NCBI GenBank assembly: GCA_944389385.1
Contig: CALXMC010000002.1
Location: 1 to 64,000, forward strand
Direction of reading: 5' to 3'
Source: an uncultured Alphaproteobacteria bacterium
GTDB taxonomy: Bacteria > Pseudomonadota > Alphaproteobacteria > Rs-D84
Length of the DNA stretch: 64,000 nucleotides
The translations under genes and the position numbers were made by a program. The notes under the pieces are model-generated. The model was not told where the DNA came from. It saw nothing but the letters and a program-made list of their open reading frames with translations, and did not search any database. Positions 46,019-54,820 of this stretch are shown in pieces (positions within the stretch are counted from its first letter, which is position 1; every line of letters begins with the position of its first letter).

Positions 46019-48574
46019 TTATCCCCCTGGTTTGAACATTGACTGGTACGCGTTGGATACCGCTTTTGCGGAAATTTCCGCGCAAAATCCCCATTTTGTG
46101 TTCGACCCGGTTTCGTCATAGAAATATTTGAATTGTTGTTGACCCGTTTTATCGTGCAGTTTATCGGGACCAGGGGTTCCATATTTATTATTTATTTCAT
46201 CAACCCATGGTGTGTTAACCCATATACCGCCCAAACGTTCGCATTCTTTTGATAATTCAGATGCCATGTCTGCACGGATTGAATCCATTACAACGTTAAC
46301 GTCTTGTAATACGTTTTGCGGTAACTGCGAGTATCCTGCAACAATTGCATCGTATTCAGATGGACGTATACATACCTGGGTGGCATATTTAACCATTTGT
46401 TGGTACAGACTGCCGATGTAATCGTCGCCACAGTCCGTTGCATCGGCATCCAATATGGGCGTGTCCGTTGCGCATTGTGGTTCGGCTGAACCGCCCGGAC
46501 AATCGCATCCCTCGGGGCAGGGGCGACATCTGTTATTCGGGGTTGGTGTTGGATCATATACCCATGTTGTTGCGTATTTTGATTTTGTCGCCATGTAATA
46601 TCCACTGTTGCATGATACGTATGTGCGGGCGCATACATATCCGGTTTGCCCGATTGTTATATGATCGTCGCCTGTGTCTGTCCATGGTTGGTCGCCCCCA
46701 GGTTGGGTTTGACGGTTGCAATAAGCCTTGGTTGCATATATCGCGTCGCCGGGCGCATAAACACGGCATCCGTATGGATAAGAATGCAGCGTGTCGTTGT
46801 TGCTGACGGTGCATGTGTCTTGGGCAAAAACTTCCAGTAATGAACGACATTCAGCCGCGATTTTTTGATCGGTTAAATCATGCATTGCAACCAACAATAA
46901 TTCCAAACCATTTCCGCTGGGTTCGCCGTATAAATTACTGCATGCGTATAATTTTTCTTCACATAATGTTTCAGATAATTCAAGACGTGACCCAGTTAAT
47001 AATTCAGGCGGTAAATCGCCGACATAGTCTTTTAACTGTTCGCTTTGAGTGTCATAGCATATATTTACAACGTTCATACATTCGTCTTTGACGGCACGAA
47101 CTTTTTGTTGTTGACCCTGATAAATTTCAACGATTGCTTGGCGAAGAAATTCATCCCAAACCTGGTCCGCGATGTCGCGGCATGTTTCCAAACCACGTTC
47201 GGCGAAAATACGTTTTCTGTTTAATTCTGCAACTATCAGTCGGTTGGTGGAATTTGTTAACACGTCGCCATCCAACGAAATCTGGTGTTCCAATTGGTAA
47301 AAATCAGGCGTATATATCGGTTCGCCTGTGTCGCGATTCAAATACAGACCGGTTATATCCAAACAATGTACGTAATCTGTACCGCATGCGTTGTCCGCCG
47401 TGATGTCGGCACGAACCTGGGCTATGCAGTCGTTGATGGATGTAGAATTATGGGCGTTATAATTTTCCAAGCGCGCAACATTCATTTCGCGTTCTGTGTC
47501 GCGAATTGTGCTGTTGGCCTGGGTTAATTGGGAATTCAAAGCGTTCGTTAATGCAGAACAATCGTTTTCAATGTACATACCATACGCAGATACAACCATG
47601 TCGAATGTTGATGCAGAACACATGGGGGAAACCAAATCCGCACATTGTGAATGGACGGCATTGTACAGCGCTTCGCCCGTAAGGTTCGCAATGTTTTCAC
47701 CGGATGCCAAATTTGTAGTTGCCCAAATCTGGTTTATGTCGCCCGCTATGTCCAGTGTGCCCAATGTGCTTAACGATTGGCTTTTTGCAGATGATAATAC
47801 GTCGCGTATCCCAGTCAGTTTTGCCGCTGAATCAGATGTATCTTTGGCGGATTCTGCGGCCAATTCGCCTTCGGATGCGGTAAGCATGGCTTTGACTTCA
47901 TCGGCAGTTTTGGGGATTACCTCGATATTCAAATTATGAAAATCCTGTAATTGGCCAGATGCCTGGGATAACGCGCGTTCGCGTTCTTGGATTTCAGTCA
48001 GGCGCGATGAACATACGCATCTGCGGTACGAGTCATTGGCAGTGGCGCAAAATTGATCCATACAGGTAAAATATGCGTTTCGACACTGATTGTATTCTGT
48101 GCCAAATGTATTAGTTACACTGGCGGGGGCGACGGTTGTGTTGCGCGCGGTTGTGCGACCTGATTGTGTTGTGCCAATGGATGCGCGTGATACGGTGCCA
48201 CTGCGCGCCACAGTTACAGATGAATTGCCGCGTGATGTTGTTGCAGTTGATGGGGTTGTGGTATTGTTTCGCGCAATTGTCGTTGCCGCACGGGACACAG
48301 ATGTATTACGTGTTTTTTCATTTGTTACATCTTTTTGCGGTGTCGCCGTGCGGGATATTGTGTTGTTTGTATCCGCTGTTCTGGCAATTGTGTTTTTTGT
48401 CGTGTTTGTTTGTGTCGTTGTGATTGTGCGGCCGGCGCGCGCAATAACGTTCGATGATTTTTCAGTTGAGTTTTGTTGGGCTGTGCGATTTACAGTATCT
48501 GTTCCACGAACAACAGCATCAGCATTCGCGATGCTGATGCAACACGCGGCAATAAAGAATAAAATTTTTCTCAT
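46019..48574 (-). CDS. Large exported cysteine-rich protein (CMD-motif family)
   Basis: The 851-residue protein has a signal peptide ending NADA. An Arg/Thr/Asn/Ser-rich stretch of about 135 residues precedes the CMD motif with the canonical spacing (CRNAYFTCMDQFC, then C-V-C-S), followed by a coiled-coil-like region. The CGxDF module near residue 395 keeps ACGTDY but lacks the second Cys. A later segment with GYYMATKSKY and CRPCPEGCDCPGG is an EGF-like Cys/Pro/Gly cluster. The C-terminus differs from the other members (no C-x-D-x-Q-F). Confidence 0.87.
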   Translation of the reverse strand: MRKILFFIAACCISIANADAVVRGTDTVNRTAQQNSTEKSSNVIARAGRTITTTQTNTTKNTIARTADTNNTISRTATPQKDVTNEKTRNTSVSRAATTIARNNTTTPSTATTSRGNSSVTVARSGTVSRASIGTTQSGRTTARNTTVAPASVTNTFGTEYNQCRNAYFTCMDQFCATANDSYRRCVCSSRLTEIQERERALSQASGQLQDFHNLNIEVIPKTADEVKAMLTASEGELAAESAKDTSDSAAKLTGIRDVLSSAKSQSLSTLGTLDIAGDINQIWATTNLASGENIANLTGEALYNAVHSQCADLVSPMCSASTFDMVVSAYGMYIENDCSALTNALNSQLTQANSTIRDTEREMNVARLENYNAHNSTSINDCIAQVRADITADNACGTDYVHCLDITGLYLNRDTGEPIYTPDFYQLEHQISLDGDVLTNSTNRLIVAELNRKRIFAERGLETCRDIADQVWDEFLRQAIVEIYQGQQQKVRAVKDECMNVVNICYDTQSEQLKDYVGDLPPELLTGSRLELSETLCEEKLYACSNLYGEPSGNGLELLLVAMHDLTDQKIAAECRSLLEVFAQDTCTVSNNDTLHSYPYGCRVYAPGDAIYATKAYCNRQTQPGGDQPWTDTGDDHITIGQTGYVCARTYVSCNSGYYMATKSKYATTWVYDPTPTPNNRCRPCPEGCDCPGGSAEPQCATDTPILDADATDCGDDYIGSLYQQMVKYATQVCIRPSEYDAIVAGYSQLPQNVLQDVNVVMDSIRADMASELSKECERLGGIWVNTPWVDEINNKYGTPGPDKLHDKTGQQQFKYFYDETGSNTKWGFCAEISAKAVSNAYQSMFKPGG

Positions 48575-48642
48575 TTCCTGCTATATTTATACAAATGATA
48601 ACAAAAATATGTTTTTATGAAAAGTAATATTTACGTAATGGG

Positions 48643-48670
48643 AATAAAAAAACCGCCGTTTGGCGGTGTT
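48643..48670 (-). terminator. Terminator of infA
   Basis: ACCGCC-AAAC-GGCGGT on the minus strand followed by seven T. Confidence 0.8.
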
Positions 48671-48921
48671 TATTTATTTTCAGTATTTTCAGCCGTCGGA
48701 CGGTTGCGTTCAACGAATGTTATACGACCCTTGTCCAAATCATAAGGTGTCATTTCAACGCGAACGTTTTCACCAACATTTACCCATATCCGTAATTTTC
48801 GCATTTTTCCACATACTGTGGCCAATATTTCGTGTCCGTTTTCCAAACGAACCCGGAACATAGTGTTGGGTAATTTGTCAATCACTGTGCCGCTGAAAAC
48901 AATAACGTCATCTTTTGCCAT
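48670..48921 (-). CDS. infA: Translation initiation factor IF-1
   Basis: IF-1 occupies the A-site during initiation. The 83-residue product has the OB-fold core ([29 protein letters not shown], given here as a region near residues 9-38) and [22 protein letters not shown] at 48921 is the normal start; the frame is open 14 codons further up. It sits divergent to a cysteine-rich family gene. Confidence 0.96.
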   Translation of the reverse strand: MAKDDVIVFSGTVIDKLPNTMFRVRLENGHEILATVCGKMRKLRIWVNVGENVRVEMTPYDLDKGRITFVERNRPTAENTENK

Positions 48922-49008
48922 TGTGTATTCCACTTTGTATTTACGTATATTTATTTCGCGCACTATGATATTATTTCAATTAAAAAATTGCAAGTTGTTT
49001 TTAAGTGC

Positions 49009-49044
49009 TTGCACAATATGGGGGTATTTGATAGAATTATGTAA
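49009..49044 (+). promoter_or_regulatory. Promoter of the gene at 49069 with shared element
   Basis: TTGCAC (49009-49014), 18-base spacer, TAGAAT (49033-49038) inside TGATAGAATTATGTAA (49029-49044), the string also found before the gene at 18713. Confidence 0.55.
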
Positions 49045-49068
49045 GATTAACAATGTAGGGTGGAATTT

Positions 49069-51225
49069 ATGAGAACAGGAATTTTAATCGCTTTATTATG
49101 TTTCTTGCCGGGGATTGCGGATGCCGCTACGGCGCGTGATCAGGCTGAAAATGTGCGTGTCGGTGTAAATCGAATGGCTCAGGCGGCTGTCAGAATTCCG
49201 GATATGACTGTGGATTTACCAACAGACAGTACCACATTCCAACCAACGTTGTCGGAAAAGCCTGATGTGCCATCGACTGGCGGTGGTGATAACGATGATG
49301 ATGGTGATGATGATACACCGGATCAGCCGGTTGTTGAACCGTCCAGTGAAACATGTCGTGAAGCGTATCGTGCGTGTATGGATGAATTTTGTTTGTTGGA
49401 TGAGTCTGAAGGCAGTCGTTGTGCGTGTTCGTCAAATATAAATCAGTCGAAATCGTTAATCCAAGAAATTCAAGATATCCAGGCCGAAGCAGATAAATTA
49501 TATACCGAGGGTGTCGAACGTGAACAGATGGGTGCCCAGGCGCGTTTGGTCTTTGGTGAAAGCGAGGCTGCACAAAAAAGTTCGCGTGTGTCTGGTATTA
49601 ACTTTGCAGACTGGATAAGCAGCGGCAGTGATGATGACAGTTTGGGCGCAGACAGTGATATTGGGGATTCTTTGTATGCGATGGCGGCTGAATTTTGCGC
49701 CAGTCGTTTGGAGGCCTGTGGTGATGATGCCGCGATGGAGGAAATGTTATATTCGCGTATGGTTGTCCAGGATTGCAAGACTTTTGAACGTTATTTGAAT
49801 GATCAAAAAACTGTGGCCGAGATGAATTTGCGTACTGCTGAATCCGCCGTGCGCCAGGCGCGTTTACAAATGTTGGATACAACAAATAAGTATAATCGCG
49901 GCGAATGTTTGTTGGCTTATCGTTCGTGTATCGCAGACAAGGGCGGTTGTGGCGTTAATTTTGAAAACTGTTTGGATGCCGATTTGTTAAACCGTCGTGC
50001 GAATGCGTGCGAAAATGTTTTGGATCAGTGTATGGCTGTGCGTGAATATGTTCTGGAAGATTGGGAGGCTGAATCAGAAATGATTTTGGTCGAAGCAGCA
50101 AAATATGCCGATCGTAATGCGCGCGGAACATGTTTGGCGCGAATCCAATTGTGTTTGGAAGACAGTTGTTCGACCGAGACAAATTCTGCATGTTTAACCG
50201 ACGTTAATGTCGCGGCTGGTATTTGTCCGGTTATTGACGAATGCGAGGATATGATTCCAGGAATAAAAGCGACTGTAAATGACAAATTGGGATATTTGCG
50301 TTTGCAATTTTGCCAAAACGATGTCGATTCTTGTTTGCGTGACAGATGTGGCGAAAACTTTACTGCGCCGGAATGTGTTGGGAAAAGTGCGCGCGAAATC
50401 GCGGAACTGTGCCCCCAAAATATGTTCCCGTCTTGCAAGAATGAAACTCAATTCGACATCATTGTCCAGGCCGCTTTGATGCAGATGGATTACCAGATGT
50501 TGCAGGGATGCTTGAATTATTTCAGTGAACAATTGGGCGCGGTTTGTGGAACGGATATGTCTTGCTTGCCATTGGATACGCAAATTGCATCGTTGACCGA
50601 GGTTCCCGATAACCAAGAAGATTTGGCGGCCCTGCGCGAGTCTGTCAAGGCAACTACGCAGTCGGCGGTCGATGAATTCTTTGAACAATTCGAAGCGAAT
50701 AAAACGGTGGCGGCGTGTCAAGACAGTCAAAAACCGTCTGATCGGCGCAGTTTGGGCGACAGCGTATTTACCAGTGCAAAAATGATTGCGGAAATAAATG
50801 CACAAAATCGTTCTATGCGTGAACTGGAAAGCAAAATCGCAGAATTATCGCGTGAGCAAGAATTGGAAGAGGCTGAACAAAACTGCTATAATACGTACCA
50901 AGTTGAAGATCCAAAAGAAATGGAAGGGCAAAATTACAGTTATATCCGCAGTGTAACATGGGAACCTGCTTTGCGTAATTGCCATGTTTGCCGTATGCAG
51001 CAGGTTTGTGAAGAAGGTGGCCAAGACAAGATGACCGGCGCGTTACAGGGTGTCGCAGGTGGTTTGTCGGCCGGCGCGTCAATGGGTACCATGGTTAATG
51101 CCGGATGGGGTACGTTAATCGGTGGTGTGGTTGGTGCCGTTGGTGGTGGATTTATGGGCGCTGCGGCCAGTCACGAAGATACTTTCTGTCAGGAAATAGA
51201 AAGTTGTGAAGATATAAACATGTAA
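49069..51225 (+). CDS. Large exported cysteine-rich protein (CMD-motif family) with glycine-zipper helix
   Basis: 718 residues from the ATG at 49069 (a GTG at 49060 is in frame; TAGGGTGG is the ribosome binding site). The signal peptide ends IADA. An Asp-rich linker precedes the CMD motif (CREAYRACMDEFC). CGxDF modules are CLLAYRSC...CGVNFENC and a variant CQNDVDSC-x4-CGENF. The terminal cysteine region is split by a Gly/Ala helix (GALQGVAGGLSAGASMG, then GGVVGAVGGGFMG). It ends C-E-D-I-N-M. Confidence 0.88.
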   Translation: MRTGILIALLCFLPGIADAATARDQAENVRVGVNRMAQAAVRIPDMTVDLPTDSTTFQPTLSEKPDVPSTGGGDNDDDGDDDTPDQPVVEPSSETCREAYRACMDEFCLLDESEGSRCACSSNINQSKSLIQEIQDIQAEADKLYTEGVEREQMGAQARLVFGESEAAQKSSRVSGINFADWISSGSDDDSLGADSDIGDSLYAMAAEFCASRLEACGDDAAMEEMLYSRMVVQDCKTFERYLNDQKTVAEMNLRTAESAVRQARLQMLDTTNKYNRGECLLAYRSCIADKGGCGVNFENCLDADLLNRRANACENVLDQCMAVREYVLEDWEAESEMILVEAAKYADRNARGTCLARIQLCLEDSCSTETNSACLTDVNVAAGICPVIDECEDMIPGIKATVNDKLGYLRLQFCQNDVDSCLRDRCGENFTAPECVGKSAREIAELCPQNMFPSCKNETQFDIIVQAALMQMDYQMLQGCLNYFSEQLGAVCGTDMSCLPLDTQIASLTEVPDNQEDLAALRESVKATTQSAVDEFFEQFEANKTVAACQDSQKPSDRRSLGDSVFTSAKMIAEINAQNRSMRELESKIAELSREQELEEAEQNCYNTYQVEDPKEMEGQNYSYIRSVTWEPALRNCHVCRMQQVCEEGGQDKMTGALQGVAGGLSAGASMGTMVNAGWGTLIGGVVGAVGGGFMGAAASHEDTFCQEIESCEDINM

Positions 51226-51230
51226 TTTGT

Positions 51231-51260
51231 AATTTGGGCACTTTGCCCAAATTATATAAT
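51231..51260 (+). promoter_or_regulatory. Hairpin and -10-like box between two family genes
   Basis: AATTTGGGC-ACTTT-GCCCAAATT (51231-51253) is a perfect 9-bp stem. TATAAT (51255-51260) follows directly, 14 bases before the next start codon. It may reduce read-through and give the second gene its own promoter. Confidence 0.45.
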
Positions 51261-51274
51261 TGTGGGAATAAGCG

Positions 51275-53785
51275 ATGAGAGTAAAAATCTTTTTGACGTC
51301 TGTGTTATGTTTGATTGTGGCGGGGGTGGCGGTTGATTCTTTTGCGTTGACGGCTGCTAAAAAACAGGCTGCGATTCAACAAGGTACGACCGTGCGTACC
51401 AAAGTTGAAGCCACTGGTTTGTACGACCAGGCGTGTTATGACGCTTATTTCAGTTGCATGGATCAATTTTGTATTACTGAAAATGCCAGTGGTGGTGCAT
51501 GCGGGTGCAGTGATGATATTATTGGGTATAATTCCGAGTTGGAAGAAATCCAGGCGATGATAAATGAAGCCAACCGTATTCGCACGGAAGAGATTGAACG
51601 TGTTAAAGCCGGTGCCAATGCTGATATTGTGTTTTCGGGCGAACGCCGGTATGATAAAGATGGTAATATTCTGGATGTGGGCGAATATACCGAAGAAGAA
51701 CAGAAAGAACGTGAACGTGCCGATTTGTTGGCTATGTGGAATACCACCTATGATGACGAAGAAGATATTTGGGATGATGGTTCTGGGGAAGATATGTCCA
51801 CTATGCAGGGGGCGCAATTAAAAAGTGCCGCCAATGAACTATGTGTGAACCAGGTGCCCGAAGAATGTGCGGATGATTTGGCGTTCTTGCAACAATTATA
51901 TTCGCGTCAAATTACATCTGATTGTTTGGGATTCAAAAATTCTTTGGCCAAGCAGCGCGCAGATGCGGAAATCGAATTGGCAGATGCAGAAAGCGCTGTG
52001 CGCACCGCGTTACAGGAAAGTTTTGAAAGCGCAAATAAATACGACCTGGGGCAATGTATGGTCGAGTTCAGAAATTGTATGCGTACCGAAGATGCGTGTG
52101 GTGAAGATTGGGAAAATTGCGTCGGCGTCGTTGCCGCTGAAAATGCCCAGGCTGAAACAACCAGTACCGCCGGAACCAAATATAAAAGTGTCGATACATT
52201 CTTTATATCCGATGCGACAATGGAAATTTTGAATTCAAAACGTCCGATTTGCGAAAGTGTTTTGGCACAATGTGTTGCCGTCCGGGACGAGGTTTGGCCC
52301 CGTTTCTTGAAAGAATCCGCACCCACAATTCGTGTGGCGGAAAGTATGGCTGAATCCAAATTCCGTCAATCTTGCCTGACCAAGATTTCTGATTGTATTC
52401 AAACCGCGTGCCGTGATGATATTGCGGGCAAAGGGGTCGCAACCATGGATGCGTGTTTGGCACGTCCCGATATGGCGCGCAGTTTCTGCAAGGTTGAAAT
52501 TGACCCATGCGAACGCATGGAACCCCAGATTTGGGACTATGTCCAAGATAAATTGGCCGCTATGCGTGTGGACGCATGTACCCAGGAAGTAAAAGATTGC
52601 TTTACTGCGGATACACGTTGTGGGCCGAATTTTGAAAACTGTATCGGTATGGATTATGATTACATCCATGATATATGCCCAATTGACTCATTGGTCGTGT
52701 GTAAACAAGATAATGAAAATTTCAGTATGGATGATTTGGATGGAATCTTGATGGGGTTGTATCTGAATATCGATAATGCCTTGATAGAACAGTGTCAAAA
52801 TCTGGTCGATCAAAAAATGGCTGAAATTTGCGGCAGTACAACCGACTGTAATTACTTCGCGGCCGATGATACGATTGGTTCGGGATCGTTGCGTTCGCAA
52901 AAAGATGGCGATATATATCGCGTGACTGGGATGATTTCGTTCGGCAGTATCAAGATGGGCGACATGGATGGTGAAACCGTTGGTGATGGTAATGGTGGCA
53001 CGATGAAATTGGGCCCGGGTGAAATCGGTGTTGCGGATTATATAGAAAAAATAAAAGAAGAAAATAAAAATAACGGCATGGATGAAGAAGAACGTAATGC
53101 CATTATCGCAACAATCGAAGAAGAACTGAATAATATCGCGGGTACGATTAACCGAACAATAGATTTAATCGAAAGTGACCCTGAAATTCAGTACTGTGTA
53201 AGCGGGCGCGATTTATCACAAATTACCGGGGAAGAGGGCGCAAAAACATCCGCACGATTCCCGAATTTGTTGAACCAGGTAAAGATGCAGATTGCTGTAT
53301 CCGCATTGCGTCAGGCCCAGGATAATTATAACGCGAAATTAAATACTGCAATAGCAGAAGCAACACGTGATGCCGACCTGGACGTCGCACAATACATGTG
53401 CCAAAAAATGGCCGAGAATGGCGGCACGAGCACGGTGGGCGTGGAAACCCGCACAACGTTGGCACCGCCGTACTCCATCAGTTACGAGGTTGGCGTCGGT
53501 TTGACTGCTGATGAATTGACCCAGGGCGGTTCAGGCGTTGTACGTTCCGGTGGCGTCAAGTTCAGCAATGGCGGATATTTGGGCGGTGCCAGTTTTGAAG
53601 GTGGCGGTTCGTCCAAAGAAGTTACGGCCATATTCAGTCGTGAGACCAGAATCTGCCACATCTGTACAACAATTACGACCGAGAATTGTAAAACAACGGG
53701 CAGCAGCAGTTGGTTCCACAATAATCGGAATACATCTTGCAGCACGGAAACAACCGATCCAATATGCGAAGATATCCAGATGTAA
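51275..53785 (+). CDS. Large exported cysteine-rich protein (CMD-motif family)
   Basis: The 836-residue protein has a signal-like N-terminus (VKIFLTSVLCLIVAGVAVDS). The Arg/Thr-rich stretch is shorter than in its relatives. It has the CMD motif (CYDAYFSCMDQFC, C-x9-C-x-C-S) and an acidic helical region. The modules are CMVEFRNC...CGEDWENC and CTQEVKDC...CGPNFENC. A Gly-rich region near 740-780 precedes the end, C-x2-C...C-E-D-I-Q-M. Same strand as and 49 bases after its paralogue. Confidence 0.88.
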   Translation: MRVKIFLTSVLCLIVAGVAVDSFALTAAKKQAAIQQGTTVRTKVEATGLYDQACYDAYFSCMDQFCITENASGGACGCSDDIIGYNSELEEIQAMINEANRIRTEEIERVKAGANADIVFSGERRYDKDGNILDVGEYTEEEQKERERADLLAMWNTTYDDEEDIWDDGSGEDMSTMQGAQLKSAANELCVNQVPEECADDLAFLQQLYSRQITSDCLGFKNSLAKQRADAEIELADAESAVRTALQESFESANKYDLGQCMVEFRNCMRTEDACGEDWENCVGVVAAENAQAETTSTAGTKYKSVDTFFISDATMEILNSKRPICESVLAQCVAVRDEVWPRFLKESAPTIRVAESMAESKFRQSCLTKISDCIQTACRDDIAGKGVATMDACLARPDMARSFCKVEIDPCERMEPQIWDYVQDKLAAMRVDACTQEVKDCFTADTRCGPNFENCIGMDYDYIHDICPIDSLVVCKQDNENFSMDDLDGILMGLYLNIDNALIEQCQNLVDQKMAEICGSTTDCNYFAADDTIGSGSLRSQKDGDIYRVTGMISFGSIKMGDMDGETVGDGNGGTMKLGPGEIGVADYIEKIKEENKNNGMDEEERNAIIATIEEELNNIAGTINRTIDLIESDPEIQYCVSGRDLSQITGEEGAKTSARFPNLLNQVKMQIAVSALRQAQDNYNAKLNTAIAEATRDADLDVAQYMCQKMAENGGTSTVGVETRTTLAPPYSISYEVGVGLTADELTQGGSGVVRSGGVKFSNGGYLGGASFEGGGSSKEVTAIFSRETRICHICTTITTENCKTTGSSSWFHNNRNTSCSTETTDPICEDIQM

Positions 53786-53811
53786 AAAATCCCCCGTCTG
53801 GGGGATTTTTT
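53785..53811 (+). terminator. Terminator after the gene at 51275
   Basis: CCCCC-GTCT-GGGGG stem with A-run before and T-run after. Confidence 0.8.
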
Positions 53812-53888
53812 ATCGTAATAAAATTCCTAGACATTTTTATAAATAAATGTGATATTATATGTGCGTACAATAACAAAAGGGGTTGTGA

Positions 53889-54269
53889 ATGAAAAAAATA
53901 TCGATTGTGGCGGCTGCGGTCGCTTTGGTTTCTGGGGCTGCTGTGGCTGATTTTCGTCCAAATGCGCCTCAGCCGAATGTTAATATGCGTGGTGGTTTCG
54001 TCGGTGGCGAAGAACAGATTTCAACCGTAAAACAGGCAAAAGAAATGCGTGATGATGTTCCTGTTATTTTGCAGGGACGTATTGTTCAACGTATGGGCGG
54101 CGAAAAATATTTATTTGAAGACGCAACAGATTCAATCACTATCGAAATCGACGATGATGATTGGCGCGGCCAGGTTGTAACACCGTCTGATACAGTAAAA
54201 CTGTATGGCGAGGTTGATGCCGGTTTATTCAAGACTGAAATCGATGTAGATTACGTCGAAAAGATGTAA
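53889..54269 (+). CDS. BOF-domain (YgiW/YdeI-type) periplasmic protein
   Basis: The 126-residue protein has a signal peptide ending AAVA and a bacterial OB-fold: STVKQAKEMRDDVPVILQGR, QRMGGEKYLFEDATDSITIE, and VKLYGEVD. These match the YgiW/YdeI/NirD-like BOF family, linked in enterobacteria to stress tolerance. AAAAGGGG precedes the ATG. Confidence 0.9.
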   Translation: MKKISIVAAAVALVSGAAVADFRPNAPQPNVNMRGGFVGGEEQISTVKQAKEMRDDVPVILQGRIVQRMGGEKYLFEDATDSITIEIDDDDWRGQVVTPSDTVKLYGEVDAGLFKTEIDVDYVEKM

Positions 54270-54297
54270 AAAAGTCCGCCAATCGGCGGATTTTTTA
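54268..54297 (+). terminator. Terminator after the BOF-domain gene
   Basis: TCCGCC-AATC-GGCGGA followed by six T. Confidence 0.8.
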
Positions 54298-54792
54298 GTT
54301 ACTTGTTATTCGTGATAGACCACCCCGCCCGGATTCTACCCACGCAAACTATGTTTGCGCGGGACCCGGGGCGGTGGGCGTTCGTGCGACCGATGCGACG
54401 TGTAGCCCTTTCCACTCTTGGGCGGTGGGGATTAGACCACCCCGGCACGCTGGCGCGTGCCACCCCTCCGCTAGATGAGGAACTTTGTTCTGCGACGGTA
54501 CTGGGGGCAGCCCCATCCGTTGTAAAGGGGGACTTAGGCCGTGGTGGGAAGGTACCAAGTTCCCCTCCATTGGAGGGGTGGCGGCTTGCCGCCGGGGTGG
54601 TTAGAGACTGCGGAATTATCCACTTAGTCCCTTTGTCATCGCGAGCGGAGCGTGGCGATCCAGTAAATAAAAAAGCACTGCGGGCGGATGCCCGCAGGCA
54701 TATTGCACTGGATTGCCACCGTCGTACGACAACGGTTCCAACGTTTCGCGCTCCTTCGCAATGACAGCGGGGAAATCACGAGTAACCTGTAA
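54298..54792. repeat. Composite GC-rich intergenic repeat
   Basis: No gene is seen. It starts GTTACTTGTTATTCGTGATAG and ends CACGAGTAACCTGTAAC, the same inverted terminal motif as 15679-16260. The block 54620-54771 is the inverted form of 15693-15855. A constant-flank hairpin has arms GCAAAC/GTTTGC near 54343-54359. CCCCTCCGCTAGATGAGGAAC recurs near 54463. Confidence 0.7.
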
Positions 54793-54815
54793 CAAAAAAC
54801 GGGGCGATGCCCCGT
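54793..54815 (-). terminator. Terminator of the MotA/MotB-like pair
   Basis: CGGGGC-ATC-GCCCCG read on the minus strand, followed by six T. Confidence 0.8.
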
Positions 54816-54820
54816 GCTTA

